A stretch of 64,000 bases of DNA from Molossus alvarezi (GCA_037176705.1 CM073891.1:96717827-96781826), one strand, 5' to 3'; positions 15,171 to 25,436 are shown, numbered from the stretch's first letter. Notes: generated by a model from the sequence alone, not told the origin. Made by a program: numbers and translations.

Positions 15171-17006
15171 ATGACACTTTTAAATGTAAATCTAGCCCTG
15201 GCTGGTTTGGCTCAGTGGTTAGAGCATCAGCCTGAGGTCCCAAGAGACCCGGGTTTGGTTCCCGCTAAGGGCATGTGTCTCAGTTGCAGTTTGTCCCTGG
15301 CCCTGGTTGGGTTGTGAGGGTGGCAACTACTCGATGTGTCCCTTTCGCGTCAATGTTTCTCTCTCTCTCTCCCTCCCACTCTATCTGAACAAAATATCAA
15401 AAAATGTCCTCGGGTGAGAATAAAAATAAATAAATAAATACATAAATACATAAATAAATGTAAATCTATGTTAGTACCATGTTCTCCATCATTTTATTTT
15501 ATTTACTTTTTTGTTGTTTTCAATTTATCTTCAGGTAGAGTGGGAGGGAGAGAGAGGGAGAGAAACATCGATGTGAGAGGGACACATCAACTGGCTGCCT
15601 CCCGCATGACCCCAACCAGGGCCGGGGACAAACTGCAACAGAGATACATGCCCTTAACTGGAATCAAACCCATGACTCATTGGTCCACGGGCTGATGCTG
15701 TACTGTGGAGCCAAACCGGCCAGGGGTCTATCACTTTAAACCAAGACAATCAACCAAACCATATACCAACACCTGACTTTTAGGGCTTATTGATTTTTAC
15801 CCTACTCAAACTGATTTCAAGTCACCAACATGATGTCACTGAACATGCAGCTAGGAAGGAGATGCACAGTAGCACATCTTTACATGGTATTTCCAACCCC
15901 GACCTACAACAGATAAATAGCTTCAAGAGTATACATCATAATAAGATGTAATAAAATAATTGGGAAGTGATGTTTTGAGTATTACATTTATTTGTAATAC
16001 ATTGATTTAATGGCAAATTTGGATAGCTTAATTTTTACTAATGGCTGCATTTAACAACTGCCTCACAAAATTCCTGAAAGCTTAACTATCAGGTTCTTGT
16101 GAGCTGGCTGATGCAAGACAACTCCAGCACACCTCTGTGTAAAGAAAAGATTAGTTTTTGTTTCCTGCTACCCAAACCACATTCATATACACACTTGACT
16201 CTTTAAGACTTCAAAGGAGAAAAAGGTCCTTCTTTGGAAAAGTTTAGAGACTTTTCCCTTGATCTTATATCAGGGTCCATGAAACTTCAAAAATAATATG
16301 TCAAGCATATATTTGACCTGGCATTTGGAAGACTTTGTGCGGCACTGGAGAATGCAGTCAGCTGCCAACACTTGCAAATAAATGGAGAATAGTGGTAGCT
16401 TGGCAAATGGCAACTAAGATTGAGCCCCACACGTGCCATAGGCTCCCTTAGGTAATGTGAAGTTACAGTAACCAACAATGTGCCTAACTTGTTGATTTAT
16501 TTCATTGATTGTTAGCAAGCAAAAATACTTCCTATAAGTGGCAACACAGATATGATGCCTGGGACTCTTTACAAATGATGACAAAACCGAAGCAAAGCCA
16601 ACTTACCCCTGTAACGAACTCAGAGATGGCTTTGGTCAATGCCTATCTTGAACGAAGACGATCTAGGCACCATTCTTCGTTCAGCCCGGTGAATCAGACC
16701 CAACGTGACAGTGACACTACTGAGTTCGACAGTGAAGAATGTGACTCGGGAGCCTCGTCGTGGAAGGAGAGTGAAAGTGAACACCCATCACCAGCCAGTA
16801 TGAAGAGAAAAACAACTAAGAAGCAAAAGAATGTGGGAAGCTACCAAATCAGGGAAAAACCCTGCCTCTACTGCAAAGCCATGAGAACCAATGAGTGGTT
16901 GGCTCACCATTTCCTTCCAAACACTTCTAAAAAAGCCCCAATGAAAGGATATGCTAAAGAGGAAAATTCTGTACCTGACATTAACACAAAATTCAGTAAA
17001 TTTTGA
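7679..17006 (+). CDS. SSMEM1: SSMEM1, serine-rich single-pass membrane protein 1 (complete)
   Basis: Testis-enriched single-pass membrane protein; the mouse gene is reported as needed for normal sperm head formation. Three exons, 7679-7861, 13814-13868 and 16516-17006, join in phase to 729 nt, coding 242 residues plus TGA, very near the human length. Residues 1-37 carry the conserved FWEVDPPP and NQDYEC motifs. One hydrophobic helix spans about 38-56 (FWYFVIILVLMIF). The rest is polar and Ser/Glu-rich, with many DSDTTEFDSEE-like acidic serine sites. A C-terminal CLYCKAMRTNEWLAHH segment has a Cys pair and ends in FSKF. All introns are GT-AG. Both introns are packed with VES and older repeats. 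Confidence 0.95.
7920..8370 (+). mobile_element. Old LINE-like 3' fragment
   Basis: Contains GATAACCACTGTTGACATTT and TTGTTTGCACTTTG-type sequence found at the 3' end of old L1 subfamilies. Confidence 0.45.
8527..8565. repeat. (AAACT)n pentanucleotide repeat
   Basis: Seven perfect AACTA units in SSMEM1 intron 1. Confidence 0.9.
9235..9350. repeat. MIR SINE fragment
   Basis: AAATTAAGTGACCTGTCCAA and CAAGTGGTTAGTGACTGGGC, the MIR core. Confidence 0.6.
9690..9906 (-). repeat. VES SINE with long (GA)n
   Basis: GA run at about 9720-9766. Flanked by ATTTGCCACTT (9670-9680, 9910-9920). Confidence 0.88.
10270..10522 (+). repeat. VES SINE, common subtype
   Basis: Flanked by TGATATCAAGTCAA (10255-10268, 10523-10536). 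Confidence 0.93.
10615..11082 (+). repeat. VES SINE interrupted by another VES
   Basis: The main part, 10615-10826, stops near its 3' end. The missing piece GTTCTCGAGTGAGGAT reappears at 11060-11077, after the inserted copy. Confidence 0.85.
10827..11059 (+). repeat. VES SINE nested in the preceding VES
   Basis: Complete copy with its own TCCTCGGGTGAGGATAAAA end, placed inside the 3' end of the 10615 copy in the same orientation. Confidence 0.9.
11138..11357 (-). repeat. VES SINE, AATCAATAAA-tailed subtype
   Basis: Preceded by an AT/GT-rich low-complexity stretch at 11078-11137. Confidence 0.88.
11609..11694 (-). repeat. Head-only VES (tRNA part plus A-tail)
   Basis: Only about 86 bp: the tRNA-derived head up to GGGGCACATACC, then an A/T-rich tail. 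The break point equals that of 58858-58940 and 22086-22220. Confidence 0.8.
11705..11935 (-). repeat. VES SINE, common subtype, head slightly truncated
   Basis: TAAACCATTTTTTA lies at both outer edges of the 11609-11935 pair. Confidence 0.88.
11968..12163 (+). repeat. VES SINE, AATCAATAAA-like subtype
   Basis: Flanked by AAGAGTATCTT / AAGAGGTATCTT. The tail is (AAATA)n. Confidence 0.88.
12380..12800 (+). mobile_element. Old LINE-like 3' fragment
   Basis: TTAACCATTGCTAACACTTC through GCAATGAATATG and TTAGATTCCCAGAAG, the same type as 7920-8370. Confidence 0.45.
13372..13735 (-). mobile_element. Old RTE-like LINE fragment
   Basis: Resembles, by recognition only, a dispersed mammalian LINE segment (TCAACAGCCTGCTTCGCAGC, TGGAGTCGATCCATCCGATA). 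It lies in SSMEM1 intron 1, just before exon 2. Confidence 0.4.
13814..13868 (+). CDS. SSMEM1: SSMEM1 exon 2
   Basis: 55-nt micro-exon between AAACAG and GTGAGA, encoding MFEKKKDENSGTNTSESK plus one base. It is highly charged and begins just after the membrane helix. Confidence 0.88.
14622..14865 (+). repeat. VES SINE, common subtype
   Basis: Flanked by TGTAGTGACTACA / TGTAGTGGATACA. Confidence 0.9.
14895..15167 (+). repeat. VES SINE with long poly-A
   Basis: Target duplication AGAATGACACTTTT (14881-14894, 15168-15181). The A-tail of about 38 bases is uninterrupted, so the insertion is young. Confidence 0.95.
15195..15455 (+). repeat. VES SINE, common subtype
   Basis: Target duplication AAATGTAAATCTA (15182-15194, 15456-15468). 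Tail (AAAT)n. Confidence 0.93.
15519..15726 (-). repeat. VES SINE, 3' end altered
   Basis: The usual TCCTCACCTGAGGAC end is missing, replaced by T-rich sequence; the head is complete. Confidence 0.88.
16516..17006 (+). CDS. SSMEM1: SSMEM1 exon 3 coding part
   Basis: 491 nt after acceptor GTTAG, with the first two bases completing an Ala codon, then 163 codons ending TGA at 17004-17006. It contains QLTPVTNSEMALVNAYLERR, the serine/acid-rich region and the Cys-containing tail. Confidence 0.95.
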
Positions 17007-17047
17007 ATTGTATCAAGTCCTTACCTTATTTGAAGCCAAATGAGATA

Positions 17048-17106
17048 AATAAAACATGAAAAATCGCCAAAGTTCTAGGTGAGAAGGCTTTTTTTAAAAT
17101 AATAAA
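17048..17106 (+). terminator. SSMEM1 polyadenylation signals
   Basis: Two AATAAA hexamers, 17048-17053 and 17101-17106, lie 42 and 95 nt after the stop codon. Either could direct 3' end formation. Confidence 0.6.
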
Positions 17107-17619
17107 GTCTCTCTATTAATAACAACAACAAAATGCTTGGAACCCAAGAGGTAAAATTTCAAATCAGTCTTTGTCCAAAAACAGGCCAGCGAAGTTGTTC
17201 ATGGCACCCCTGGAGGGTCAAAAACCTGCATCCACTATGGGTTTATGCAAAAGAGCACAAGGCAGATATTTTATCCCTTGAGTACATGTATTTTGTGTAT
17301 GTCTATAATACTAATAAGGAAGCTCTTTAAAAATACATTTATGTTCGGAAACCATTTATACTTATTCATATGTTTTGATTATCTGACTGACGGACTGAAT
17401 TAGGCGAAATTGGTTAGCACAAAATTGGTCCACATTTGCAGGTGACTGACTCTACCTGCAAGCTGTGTTGCTGCACGTGTGTCAGCTGGAGGCTGGTGAG
17501 GAGGAGGAGGAGCTCAGGCCTAGAATAAGATCTCTGATTCCAAAGTAGACCCAGGAGGGAAGGCAGACCCAGAAGGGTAGCTGAGCCATGAGCTGTCCAT
17601 TGTTATTGTCCAAAGGACA

Positions 17620-18340
17620 TAGCAAAATGTTAAAGAAAAAATTATTTTGACACTTGTTAAAATGGTAAGGAAGGCTTTATTCAATGCTATTGTAATAAGG
17701 GTCAAATCTATTGCAATAAGGGAGAGAAGTCAAGCTCAGCTCCAAAAACAGTAGTGGTTTATAGCCGAGGAGCAGGGTAAGGGGGTCAGTAGACAGAAAA
17801 TTACTAGGAAGAAACATCAAGGATGGGGATTCCTGCTAAACTGACCTAATAAGATTCTTGGTAAAGGCAGTCCGAGGACTTATACATCAAAGAGGGAGGA
17901 TGAGGAACTTGATCAGATGTCAAGGGTGATCAGATCTCTAAGGTGGAGGGGGTGACACTAAACTTACTTAGCAATAGTCTTGCTAAAACTGGGCTGGGCA
18001 GGCCAGAGATAGGATAGATACCCGAGTTGAGATCTGGCCAACAAGAGAGCTCAGAGAAGCCTGATTTAAAATTTGGTCTTTGTTGCAAGTTAGCTGCAAC
18101 CCAGCATTGTTGGGGCTGGATTTTCCAGTTAAGTGGGGATCCCAGCAGTGGGAAATTCTGTAGGCCTAGGTAGGGGATGGCCATTCTGGAGATCATTCTC
18201 CAGATGATGGCAGAACCCCAGCTGGAATATAAAACAAAACCCAGATCCCAGAAAAGAGTGCTGGCTAGGATAGGATAAGCAGCAGAGACTCTGGTCACTA
18301 AACTAAAGTTCAAAGAAAGGCTTTAGGTCTCAGGGGAGGA
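17620..18340 (-). repeat. Possible old solo LTR
   Basis: The minus strand holds AATAAAGCCTTCCTTACC near 17672-17689, like an LTR polyadenylation region, preceded by several hundred bp of non-coding sequence without ORFs. Family not identified. Confidence 0.3.
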
Positions 18341-18940
18341 CTTAAGTACCACATATGATAAAGATTGCAACATAATACTAAGGACTAAGCAGTTTATGAG
18401 GGAGAGATCACAGAGCTCTGACACTGGGCTCATGAGTCACTGTGATAATAGCAGCTTCCTTAGTTGATTACAACAAAGACACCAGGAGGGCAATGTGGGA
18501 GCCCCAACCATTGGAACTAGAGTCCAATAGGCCATTAGAGTCCACCGCATGGGGGCCATTGCTGAGCTTATTTGCAGATTGTCCTATTCAGTCGCCTTAA
18601 GATTGAAATAGGTCTGAGACTGTGAGTGAAAGGCAGGACAACTTCATGATTCAGCTCAAGCATCAACCTTTTCCATGTAGACTCCTTTACTTCTCAACAC
18701 CCAGCTCCACTGTGTTCCCTCAGGCAAACTCACTAGGCACCCCCTAATGCTCCAGTGCACCTTGAAAAGTCCTCCATCTCAGCCCTTAACATTTTAATGA
18801 ATGTGTTTGCATGGGCAAAAGTAGGTTTACTTTTGTATGGAAAAAGACATGCAGGTTATGATTATTACAATAGCTTTATTAACTCTCTGTTTTATGTACT
18901 CACAACTATAAACCTACTTTTGCCCACCCCTTATGTATGT

Positions 18941-18990
18941 ATGGATATGGATATGGATATGGATATGGATATGGATATGGATATGGATAT
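18941..18990. repeat. (GGATAT)n hexanucleotide repeat
   Basis: About eight perfect ATGGAT/GGATAT units, followed by TACATA units. Confidence 0.92.
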
Positions 18991-20419
18991 ACATATACAT
19001 ACATACCTTAAAGGTAGAGTCCATGATTTGTCACATTTATATCTGTGTGACCCAGCACAGTGCTAGACAACATGACAGGTAAATCATGCAGTTGAATCGA
19101 TATACCAAGGGATTCACGGATTCAGAAGGGAGGAGCTGGGGACAGCTACAAGACAGAGAAAACAGGGCAGGGGCCAATATCTAAAACTTAATGAATGATC
19201 ATGATATTTATAACTTGATATGATTAAGATTTTATTTTGTTTATCTAAATAGCACCAAAACAAAAACCAAAACACAACAAAAATCAAGCTTAAACTATAG
19301 TAGTAAATTGCAGTGGCGAAGACTTAGACCCAAGTATTCTGGCTTCAGAGTGTGGGCTCTTAATTACTATGATTTTACCATTATTCTCTGAAGATGGAAG
19401 ACCCTGACTTTAAGGTAAGTTAATCACTGCCTCCTATATAACTATGAGTGATGTCTAAGCAGATATACTCTCACCAGGAAAGGATGACTATTTCCTAGAT
19501 AACAGAGTATGGGCACATTCCCCAAATATTTTGCTTGTGGATTTAGAATATAAACCAATGACACTATTTTCTGGAGAGTGATTTATATCAAAGACTGTTA
19601 CTTTTCATGGTCTTATCCATGGGGCTAGAGCAGATCAGAGTGAGGGCGTGGAAGATAGCCCTGTGGGAAGAAGGAATTAGGGTTGAGTGAAACCAGGGGC
19701 TGTAAATATGAGGGGATTAACTAGGGTAATCTGTGAGTACATTAAACTAAAACCAGGCCAAACAAGGCTGGGAAGACATCCAAGGCCTAAGAAAGAAATG
19801 CACTGGATCAAAGGAATAAGGCAAGGACGTGGTGGAATGAGGAGCAGAAGCCTAGCCAGGCATGTTGGAATGGGAGTCGTGAGCAAAATACAGAGCCAGT
19901 GAGGCAGGGGATAGACAGTTCATGAAACCAGGGTTGCAAACTCTAGTCTTGGCTGAATGTTGCTTGCATGCAGAGTCTGGTGTGAACGGCCAGGGCGGGG
20001 TTCCTGAGCTGCATAACCATCTCCTCTTCAGTCCGTACTTGCTAAATGGGATAAACTAGGCTGCCCCTGGTTGCGACCTGCTTGGGCGGCATGGAATTCT
20101 TGGTCTTGCCTCCTATCTGTGCCCTTCTATGCAGTTAACTGTTCAGAAATGACATCTGTGGCAATGTCCACCTACTTCAAGCATGACAATTCTTGTCAGG
20201 AACTGCCATACAGGGAACTATGGAATGCAGGGAAAGGCCCAACTGAGACAGATGTGGTGAAGAACAGGAGCATACACATAGTAGGTGTTTGGAGGGGGTT
20301 GGGGGAGCTGGGAACTATGGCGCTGGGTAGACAGTCTCAAACTCTGAAACAGTATCTGCCCTTGAGGACTGGGTGGTGTGGATTTGGTGGGAGAAGCGAT
20401 GAGCTAATAGGTAAAATCC
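18991..20419. other. Intergenic stretch, nothing recognised
   Basis: No conserved exon, RNA gene or known repeat was recognised. The open frames are short and lack protein similarity. Confidence 0.5.
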
Positions 20420-20640
20420 AAATAACAGCAACAGTAATAATACTAACACTTAGAGAGTGCTTGCGATATGCCAGGCACTGAGGGAAGCATTTTGTAAGGA
20501 TTATTTACCCTTCACAAGCCTGCAGAATAGATATTTTCCCAATTATGGATAAGGAAACTGAGGCTTAGGTAAATTCAACAATATACCCAAGGTCATACAG
20601 CAGGTGAGTGTGGGGAGCTGGGTCTTGTCTGATCACAAAG
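20420..20640 (+). repeat. MIR SINE
   Basis: Nearly full MIR: ACACTTAGAGAGTGCTTGCG, GCCAGGCACTGAGGGAAGCA, GGAAACTGAGGCTTAGG and CATACAGCAGGTGAGTG. It lies just upstream of ERV-A. Confidence 0.8.
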
Positions 20641-20799
20641 ATTTGTTTTTACCACGATGATAATACTGAAAGGGTTAGTAATGTTTTAAAGGGTAAAGGT
20701 AAAAGTTTGCAAAGGCAGAAACTGTGGAAATTGTGTTGCTTGCATGACATTTGTTCAGCCTTTTGTTGAGCACGTTTAAGGTTTATCTGAATTATCCAC

Positions 20800-21055
20800 A
20801 AGGCAATGGATAACCCAGCAGATGCCGGATGAGATACCAGACCAGCCCTACTGCAAAGTGGACAATAGGCCAGATGAATTACATCCGCAGGAACTGCCGA
20901 AAGCTAAAAGTAGGGTATATAACCGACACCCCAACCCTAATTTGAGGCTGAACCCTTCTCAGCTCAGCCCGCCTGCACCCAGGAGTATGCAATAAAGCCA
21001 TTTTGCTCTACATTGGCCTTGTGCTGTGGATGTGATCTCCTGCTGGCTCAGACGT
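20800..21055 (+). repeat. ERV-A 5' LTR (partial, U3-R-U5)
   Basis: Contains TATATAA (20916-20922) and AATAAA (20991-20996), followed by a T-rich end just before the primer site. The left boundary is not defined; the part from about 20893 on is confirmed by the inverted copy at 25272-25436. Confidence 0.65.
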
Positions 21056-21061
21056 TTTTTT

Positions 21062-21079
21062 TGGTGCTGACACCCGGGA
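21062..21079 (+). other. ERV-A primer-binding site, tRNA-Phe-like
   Basis: Starts TGGTGC and ends ACCCGGGA; 16 of 18 bases agree with the complement of the mammalian tRNA-Phe 3' end. This suggests an HERV-F-like lineage. Confidence 0.6.
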
Positions 21080-21222
21080 GGTCTGTGAGGATCCCGCATA
21101 GGGGACAACTGCGGGCCCCTGGAGTCCTCCGGGACCCCTGTCAGATGAGGATCGATCACATCCTCAGCTGGATACTGGACCTCCAACCTCTCCTGTCAAC
21201 CCAGCATCAACACCGGACATTA

Positions 21223-21470
21223 GCCCTGGCCGGTTTGGCTCAGCAGTTAGAGCGTCGGCCTGCAGTCCAGAGAGACCTGGGTTTGGTTCCCGCTAAGGGC
21301 ACGTACCTCGGTTGCAGTTTGTCCTCGGCCTTGGTTGGTCGTGCCGGTGGCAGCCACTCGATGTGTCACTTTCATGTCGATGTTTCTCTCTCTCTCTCTT
21401 TCTTCCTCTCTCTCCCTCCCACTCTATCTGAACAAAAATGGAAAAATGTCCTTGGGAGAGGATAAAAAAA
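21223..21470 (+). repeat. VES SINE in ERV-A leader
   Basis: Flanked by CAACACCGGACATT / CAACACTGGACATT. Confidence 0.95.
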
Positions 21471-21831
21471 ACAACACTGGACATTGATTCATTGGTGAGT
21501 GTTGTTTTTTTTTTTTGCCTACCAGTCTCATTCTCTGGGCTGTCTCGTTATCCCCTGTCCAGGACATGACAGCCAGGTTTCTCGGTCACGTCTGTGTGAT
21601 CAACCCTCTCAAAATCCATTGTTGCTCGGGACACCCTCCTCGGGAACCAGGTTCCCTCAGCGCATATATCTAGGGACGCCTGATGTAGGAGAGTTGCACG
21701 TCTCTCTACTCTAGGGGAGAAGCGGGGACGCCTTCTTCTTCCACTAGTGCATCCGTTGGACCATTAGGCCACGACATCTACACCGCAACATGGACAACAC
21801 CCCTAGGATGTCTCTAAAAAATCTACACACC

Positions 21832-22072
21832 GCCCTGGCCGGTTTGGCTCAGCGGTTAGAGCGTCGGCCTATGGTCCAGAGAGACTCGGGTTCGGTTCCC
21901 GCTAGGGGCGCGTACCTCGGTTGCAGTTTGGTCATGGTTGGTCGTGCGGGTGGCAGCCACTCGATATGTCCCTTTCACATCGATGTTTCTCTCTCTCTCT
22001 TCCTCTCTCTCCCTCCCACTCTACCTGAACAACAACAAAAAAATGTCCTCGGGTGAGGATAAAAAAAAAAAA
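21832..22072 (+). repeat. VES SINE in ERV-A gag region
   Basis: Flanked on both sides by AAATCTACACACCG. The right copy is also the left target copy of the next VES. Confidence 0.93.
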
Positions 22073-22085
22073 AAATCTACACACC

Positions 22086-22220
22086 GCCCTGGCCGGTTTG
22101 GCTCAGCGGTTGGGGCGTTGGCCTGCGGTTGGGGCGTTGGCCTGCGGTCCACAGAGACCCAGGTTTGGTTCCCGCTAAAGGCATGTACCAAAAAAAAAAA
22201 AAAAAAAGAAAGAAAAAAAG
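22086..22220 (+). repeat. Head-only VES with internal duplication
   Basis: Ends GGCATGTACC directly followed by poly-A. It contains a 19-bp tandem duplication GGTTGGGGCGTTGGCCTGC. A third AAATCTACACACC follows at 22221-22233. Confidence 0.88.
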
Positions 22221-22474
22221 AAATCTACACACCCTAGGGCTCACTCAGGACTTATGTCCCAAGTGACTAATTTTCTATTGCAACACTGCGTGGCCTCGGT
22301 ACAAATTAGACAATGGGTCACAATAGCCTGAGAACGGCACTTTCGACATTTTACCAACCTAGACAATTTCTGTCAAAGGCAAGGAAACTGGTCTGAGGTT
22401 CCTTACATCGAGGCCCCTTTGCACTCAGATCACTCCTCTTTTTTATTTTATTTTATTTTAATTTAATTTAATTT

Positions 22475-22568
22475 TTTTTATCCTCACCCGAGGACATTTT
22501 TCCATTTTTTGTTCAGGTAGAGTGGGAGGGAGGGAGGAACAGAGAGAGAGAGAGGAAAACATCGATGT
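22475..22568 (-). repeat. VES SINE, 5'-truncated
   Basis: Only the 3' part. Flanked by AGATCACTCCTCTTT and AGATCACACTCCTCTTT, so it was truncated at insertion rather than deleted later. Confidence 0.85.
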
Positions 22569-23589
22569 AGATCACACTCCTCTTTATGCGATTCTTGCTC
22601 TCTCTCCCAGATCTTCCTACTCCACTCTAATCCTCCCAATTCTTCCTCTGAAGATGAAGCGCTAACTTCTCCTGTTTCCTCCTTTGACCCAGCCGATCTC
22701 GCTCCACCCCTCCCCCTCCAGCCCCTCTGTGGGCCTCCCACCCTACCCTGAGCCTCCTACTCCTGCTCCCACTCTTCTACCCCCGCAAACGACTCCCTCA
22801 CACACAGGATCGATCGGGAACCATCTCTGGTCCCTATCCGTCCCCTACCTTGGCCCCCGGTTTTAGATGCCCCCCGAGGGAAGCAGTGGGAGTTGAAGGG
22901 ACTGTCAGAGTTCGTGTCCCCTTCTCTCTCTCAGATCTGTCCCAAATAAATAAAATACTTTACTCTAAAATAATCCAGGAAAGGAATGAAAGCCCTGCAA
23001 CCTTTCTATCCCCCTTACACAGGCCATGAGAAGATGCACTAACTTAGATCCCACTGGCCCAGAAGGGACTGTCATTTTAAACCTGAGATTTATCTCTCAG
23101 TCAGCCCCAGACATTAGGAGAAAGTTACAAAAACTTGAAGATGGCCCTCAAACCCCTCAACGGGAACTTCTAAATCTAACCTTTAAGATGTTCAATAATT
23201 GCAATGAAGAGGCTAAACAGCAAAGAATAGCAGAATTCCAAATGCTGGCCTCTGCCATCAGAGCCCCACTAATCACAGGGGTCAGAAAACCCCTTTCAGG
23301 GGACAGAGGAAGGGCACCCACCAGGATCAGCAGAGCAGACCCCCAGGTCCCTGCTTTAGGTATAATCAGACAGGCCATTGGATGAGACAATGCCCCAATC
23401 CTCGACCACCGCCTAAGCCATGTCCTCAATGTGGATGACCCCACTGGAAGTCGGACTGGGAACAGACTGTGCAGAGTCGGTCCTCACCCCTTCCTCGGGC
23501 TGGCAGAACAGGCAATCCAGGCCTGGATCTGATTGGCCTGGCGGCTGAAGACTGAAGGTGCCCAGGAACGAACACCCCAACCGTCATCT

Positions 23590-23930
23590 CGAACTCCGAG
23601 CCTTGGGTAACTCTGATGGCAGCAGGTAGGCCAATTTCATTTTTAATTGATACCGGGGCAACCTACTCTGCCCTCCCCGAGTTCAGGGGATCTCTTCAAC
23701 GCTCTGGGGTTTCAGTTGTGGGAAATGATGGCCAAATATCGCAATCCAGCGTAACTCAGACACTCACGTGTTCTTCAGGCCCTTATATCCTTCTCCACTC
23801 TTTTTTAGTGCCATCAGCCTGCCCCACTCCCTTGTTAGGGCGGGACATCCTACCTAAACTCCGTGCTACTTTAACCTTTACTCCTTCTCTCCCCACCAAC
23901 CACTCTCATTCTTTACTTTGTCTCCTCCAA
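23590..23930 (+). pseudogene. ERV-A protease remnant
   Basis: Open frame with the aspartic protease active site as FLIDTGATYS and the C-terminal motif LLGRDILPKL, typical of gammaretroviral protease. It runs on without any reverse transcriptase. Confidence 0.8.
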
Positions 23931-25245
23931 GAGTCTGCTTTCTCTCCTAACATAAACCCCTGGCACCCCTCCGTCCCCTCATCCCCTCGAGGGGGCAGGG
24001 CGGGGTTGCTGGCTTTGTTGGCTTTCTGTGAAATACCACTACTCTTATCATTTTTTCACTGACCCAGTGAGGCGGGGGTGGGGGGGCAGGGCCGAGGGGC
24101 TCTCACTTCTGGAGATCTGCTCTGGGGACAGTGGCAGGTGGGGAGTTTGACTGGGGCGGTACACCTGTCAATAGATAATGCAGGTGTCTTAAGGCGAGTT
24201 CAGGGAGGACAGAAACCTCCCGTGGAGCAGAAGGGCAAAAGCTCCATTGATCTTGATTCTCAGTACCAAATATAGTATCTCTCACTATAACCTTGCAAGG
24301 GGTACCTGTAACCTAACTACTCATGATGTGTCTAACCCCTGCAGTGGGAGTTTATATGTGCAAGCTCAGAGGGTCTTGGTGCAATACCAAGAAAATCATA
24401 CCAGGGAAATCAGTCGCTACCCAGGCTGCAGTTCTGCCGGTGGCACTAGCCTTCTCCTCCTTCTATCAGGGTTTGATCATCCGAGCCTTACTGTGGTCTA
24501 TCCCACACCTCCCTAGGCCCAGCTATGACTGGACTGCTTTGCTTACCAGAGGGAATGATGTTTTTAGGTGCACTAAACATTTCTGCCCCCAGGAGAGGAA
24601 TTGCTATTCAATGCCTAAACCCAGAAAAACAGGGTGGCTAATGGGCAGTAGGATATGTCACCCCAGCTAATTCCTTCATCCCTAATTCAACCTCATCAAG
24701 CCCTGAGCCCAGAAGCCATCACAGGGCAAAAAGGGAAGTCGGACTCCTCATAGTAGGAGTCATAGCTGCAATTACCACTGGGGGACTTGTGAGAGGAATT
24801 ATTTATAATGCCATAACAGCAAAAAACATAACCGCCACCATGGCAAATACAGGTAGAGATACAGGTGAAAACTTCAAACTTCTTTCAAAAATCCCTCAAC
24901 TCTCTTGCTTGCATGGTAATAGATAACTGCATTGCACTATATTATTTACTAGCCAAAGAAGGAGGTGTATGCGTGATAGCAAATACGCAAAAAAAATCTT
25001 GTTGCTTCTACGTTAACTCAACTGGGCAGGTCGAGGAAAGGACACAATGAATTCTAGATAATGCCAGTGACTGAAGGAATTCAGTCAGGATCACCTAGCC
25101 CAATCTATCTGAACAAGTACAGAGGCAGCCTTGCCTAAACTAACCTGGCTGCTCCCCTTCATATGGCCCCTAGTATTAGCCTTCTTATTATTGCTTTTCG
25201 GACCCTGCCTCTTCCGCCTGATTACTAGGTTTGTACAAAATTTAC
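23931..25245 (+). pseudogene. ERV-A env remnant
   Basis: The 5' part is only weakly env-like and is split by stops. At 24723-24734 an R-A-K-R furin-type cleavage motif precedes a hydrophobic fusion-peptide-like stretch. The TM subunit continues in shifted frames: a GGVC...CC motif at about 24960-25005 with nine residues between the first Cys and the CC pair, then a hydrophobic anchor starting WLLPFIWPLVLAFLLLL (about 25145-25245). At least two frameshifts and several stops disable it. Confidence 0.75.
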
Positions 25246-25246
25246 T

Positions 25247-25271
25247 GCAGCCCTGGCTGGTTTGGCTCAGC
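25247..25271 (+). repeat. VES head stub
   Basis: 25 bp of VES head (CCCTGGCTGGTTTGGCTCAG) ending exactly where the inverted ERV-A LTR begins. It marks a rearrangement junction. Confidence 0.75.
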
Positions 25272-25436
25272 GGTCCGGAGATCATATCCACAATGCAAGG
25301 CCAATGTAGAACAAAATGGGTTTATTGCATGCACCTGGGTGCAGGTGGGCTGAGCCGAAAAGAGTTCAGCCTCGAATTAGGGTTGGGTGTCAGCTATATA
25401 CCCTACTTCTAGTTTCCAGCAATTCCCACTGCTCCA
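25272..25436 (-). repeat. Inverted ERV-A LTR fragment
   Basis: On the minus strand this matches the U3/R/U5 part of the LTR at 20893-21048, including TATATA and AATAAA, by eye at about 85-90%. Its orientation is opposite to the internal genes. Confidence 0.75.

Larger units (their letters stand above)
14191..16137. mobile_element. Probable old hAT-like element carrying several VES insertions
   Basis: Ends CAGTGGTGTGCTGG and, inverted, CAGAGGTGTGCTGG (13 of 14). In between lie four VES copies (14622-15726) and about 800 bp of unrecognised sequence. Flanking 8-mers do not match, so the boundaries rest only on the inverted ends. Confidence 0.45.
21780..23450 (+). pseudogene. ERV-A gag remnant
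   Basis: Degraded gag with VES insertions. A Pro-rich p12-like part lies at about 22680-22870. The start of capsid (PFSLSDLSQI) jumps at about 22970 to the capsid C-terminal part, open at 23026-23385 (motifs APDIRRKLQKLEDG, PQTPQRELL). This implies loss of the N-terminal capsid domain. A nucleocapsid zinc knuckle follows in another frame at 23352-23393, with the second Cys changed to Tyr. A second knuckle-like CPQC is interrupted by a stop. Confidence 0.75.

Noticed and set aside
18755..19066. Frame with a repeated Met-Asp run
   Set aside because: It is a translation of the (GGATAT)n microsatellite.
23616..24062. A functional retroviral protease
   Set aside because: The active-site motif is intact, but gag is shifted, pol is absent and the frame runs into unrelated sequence; treated as a remnant.
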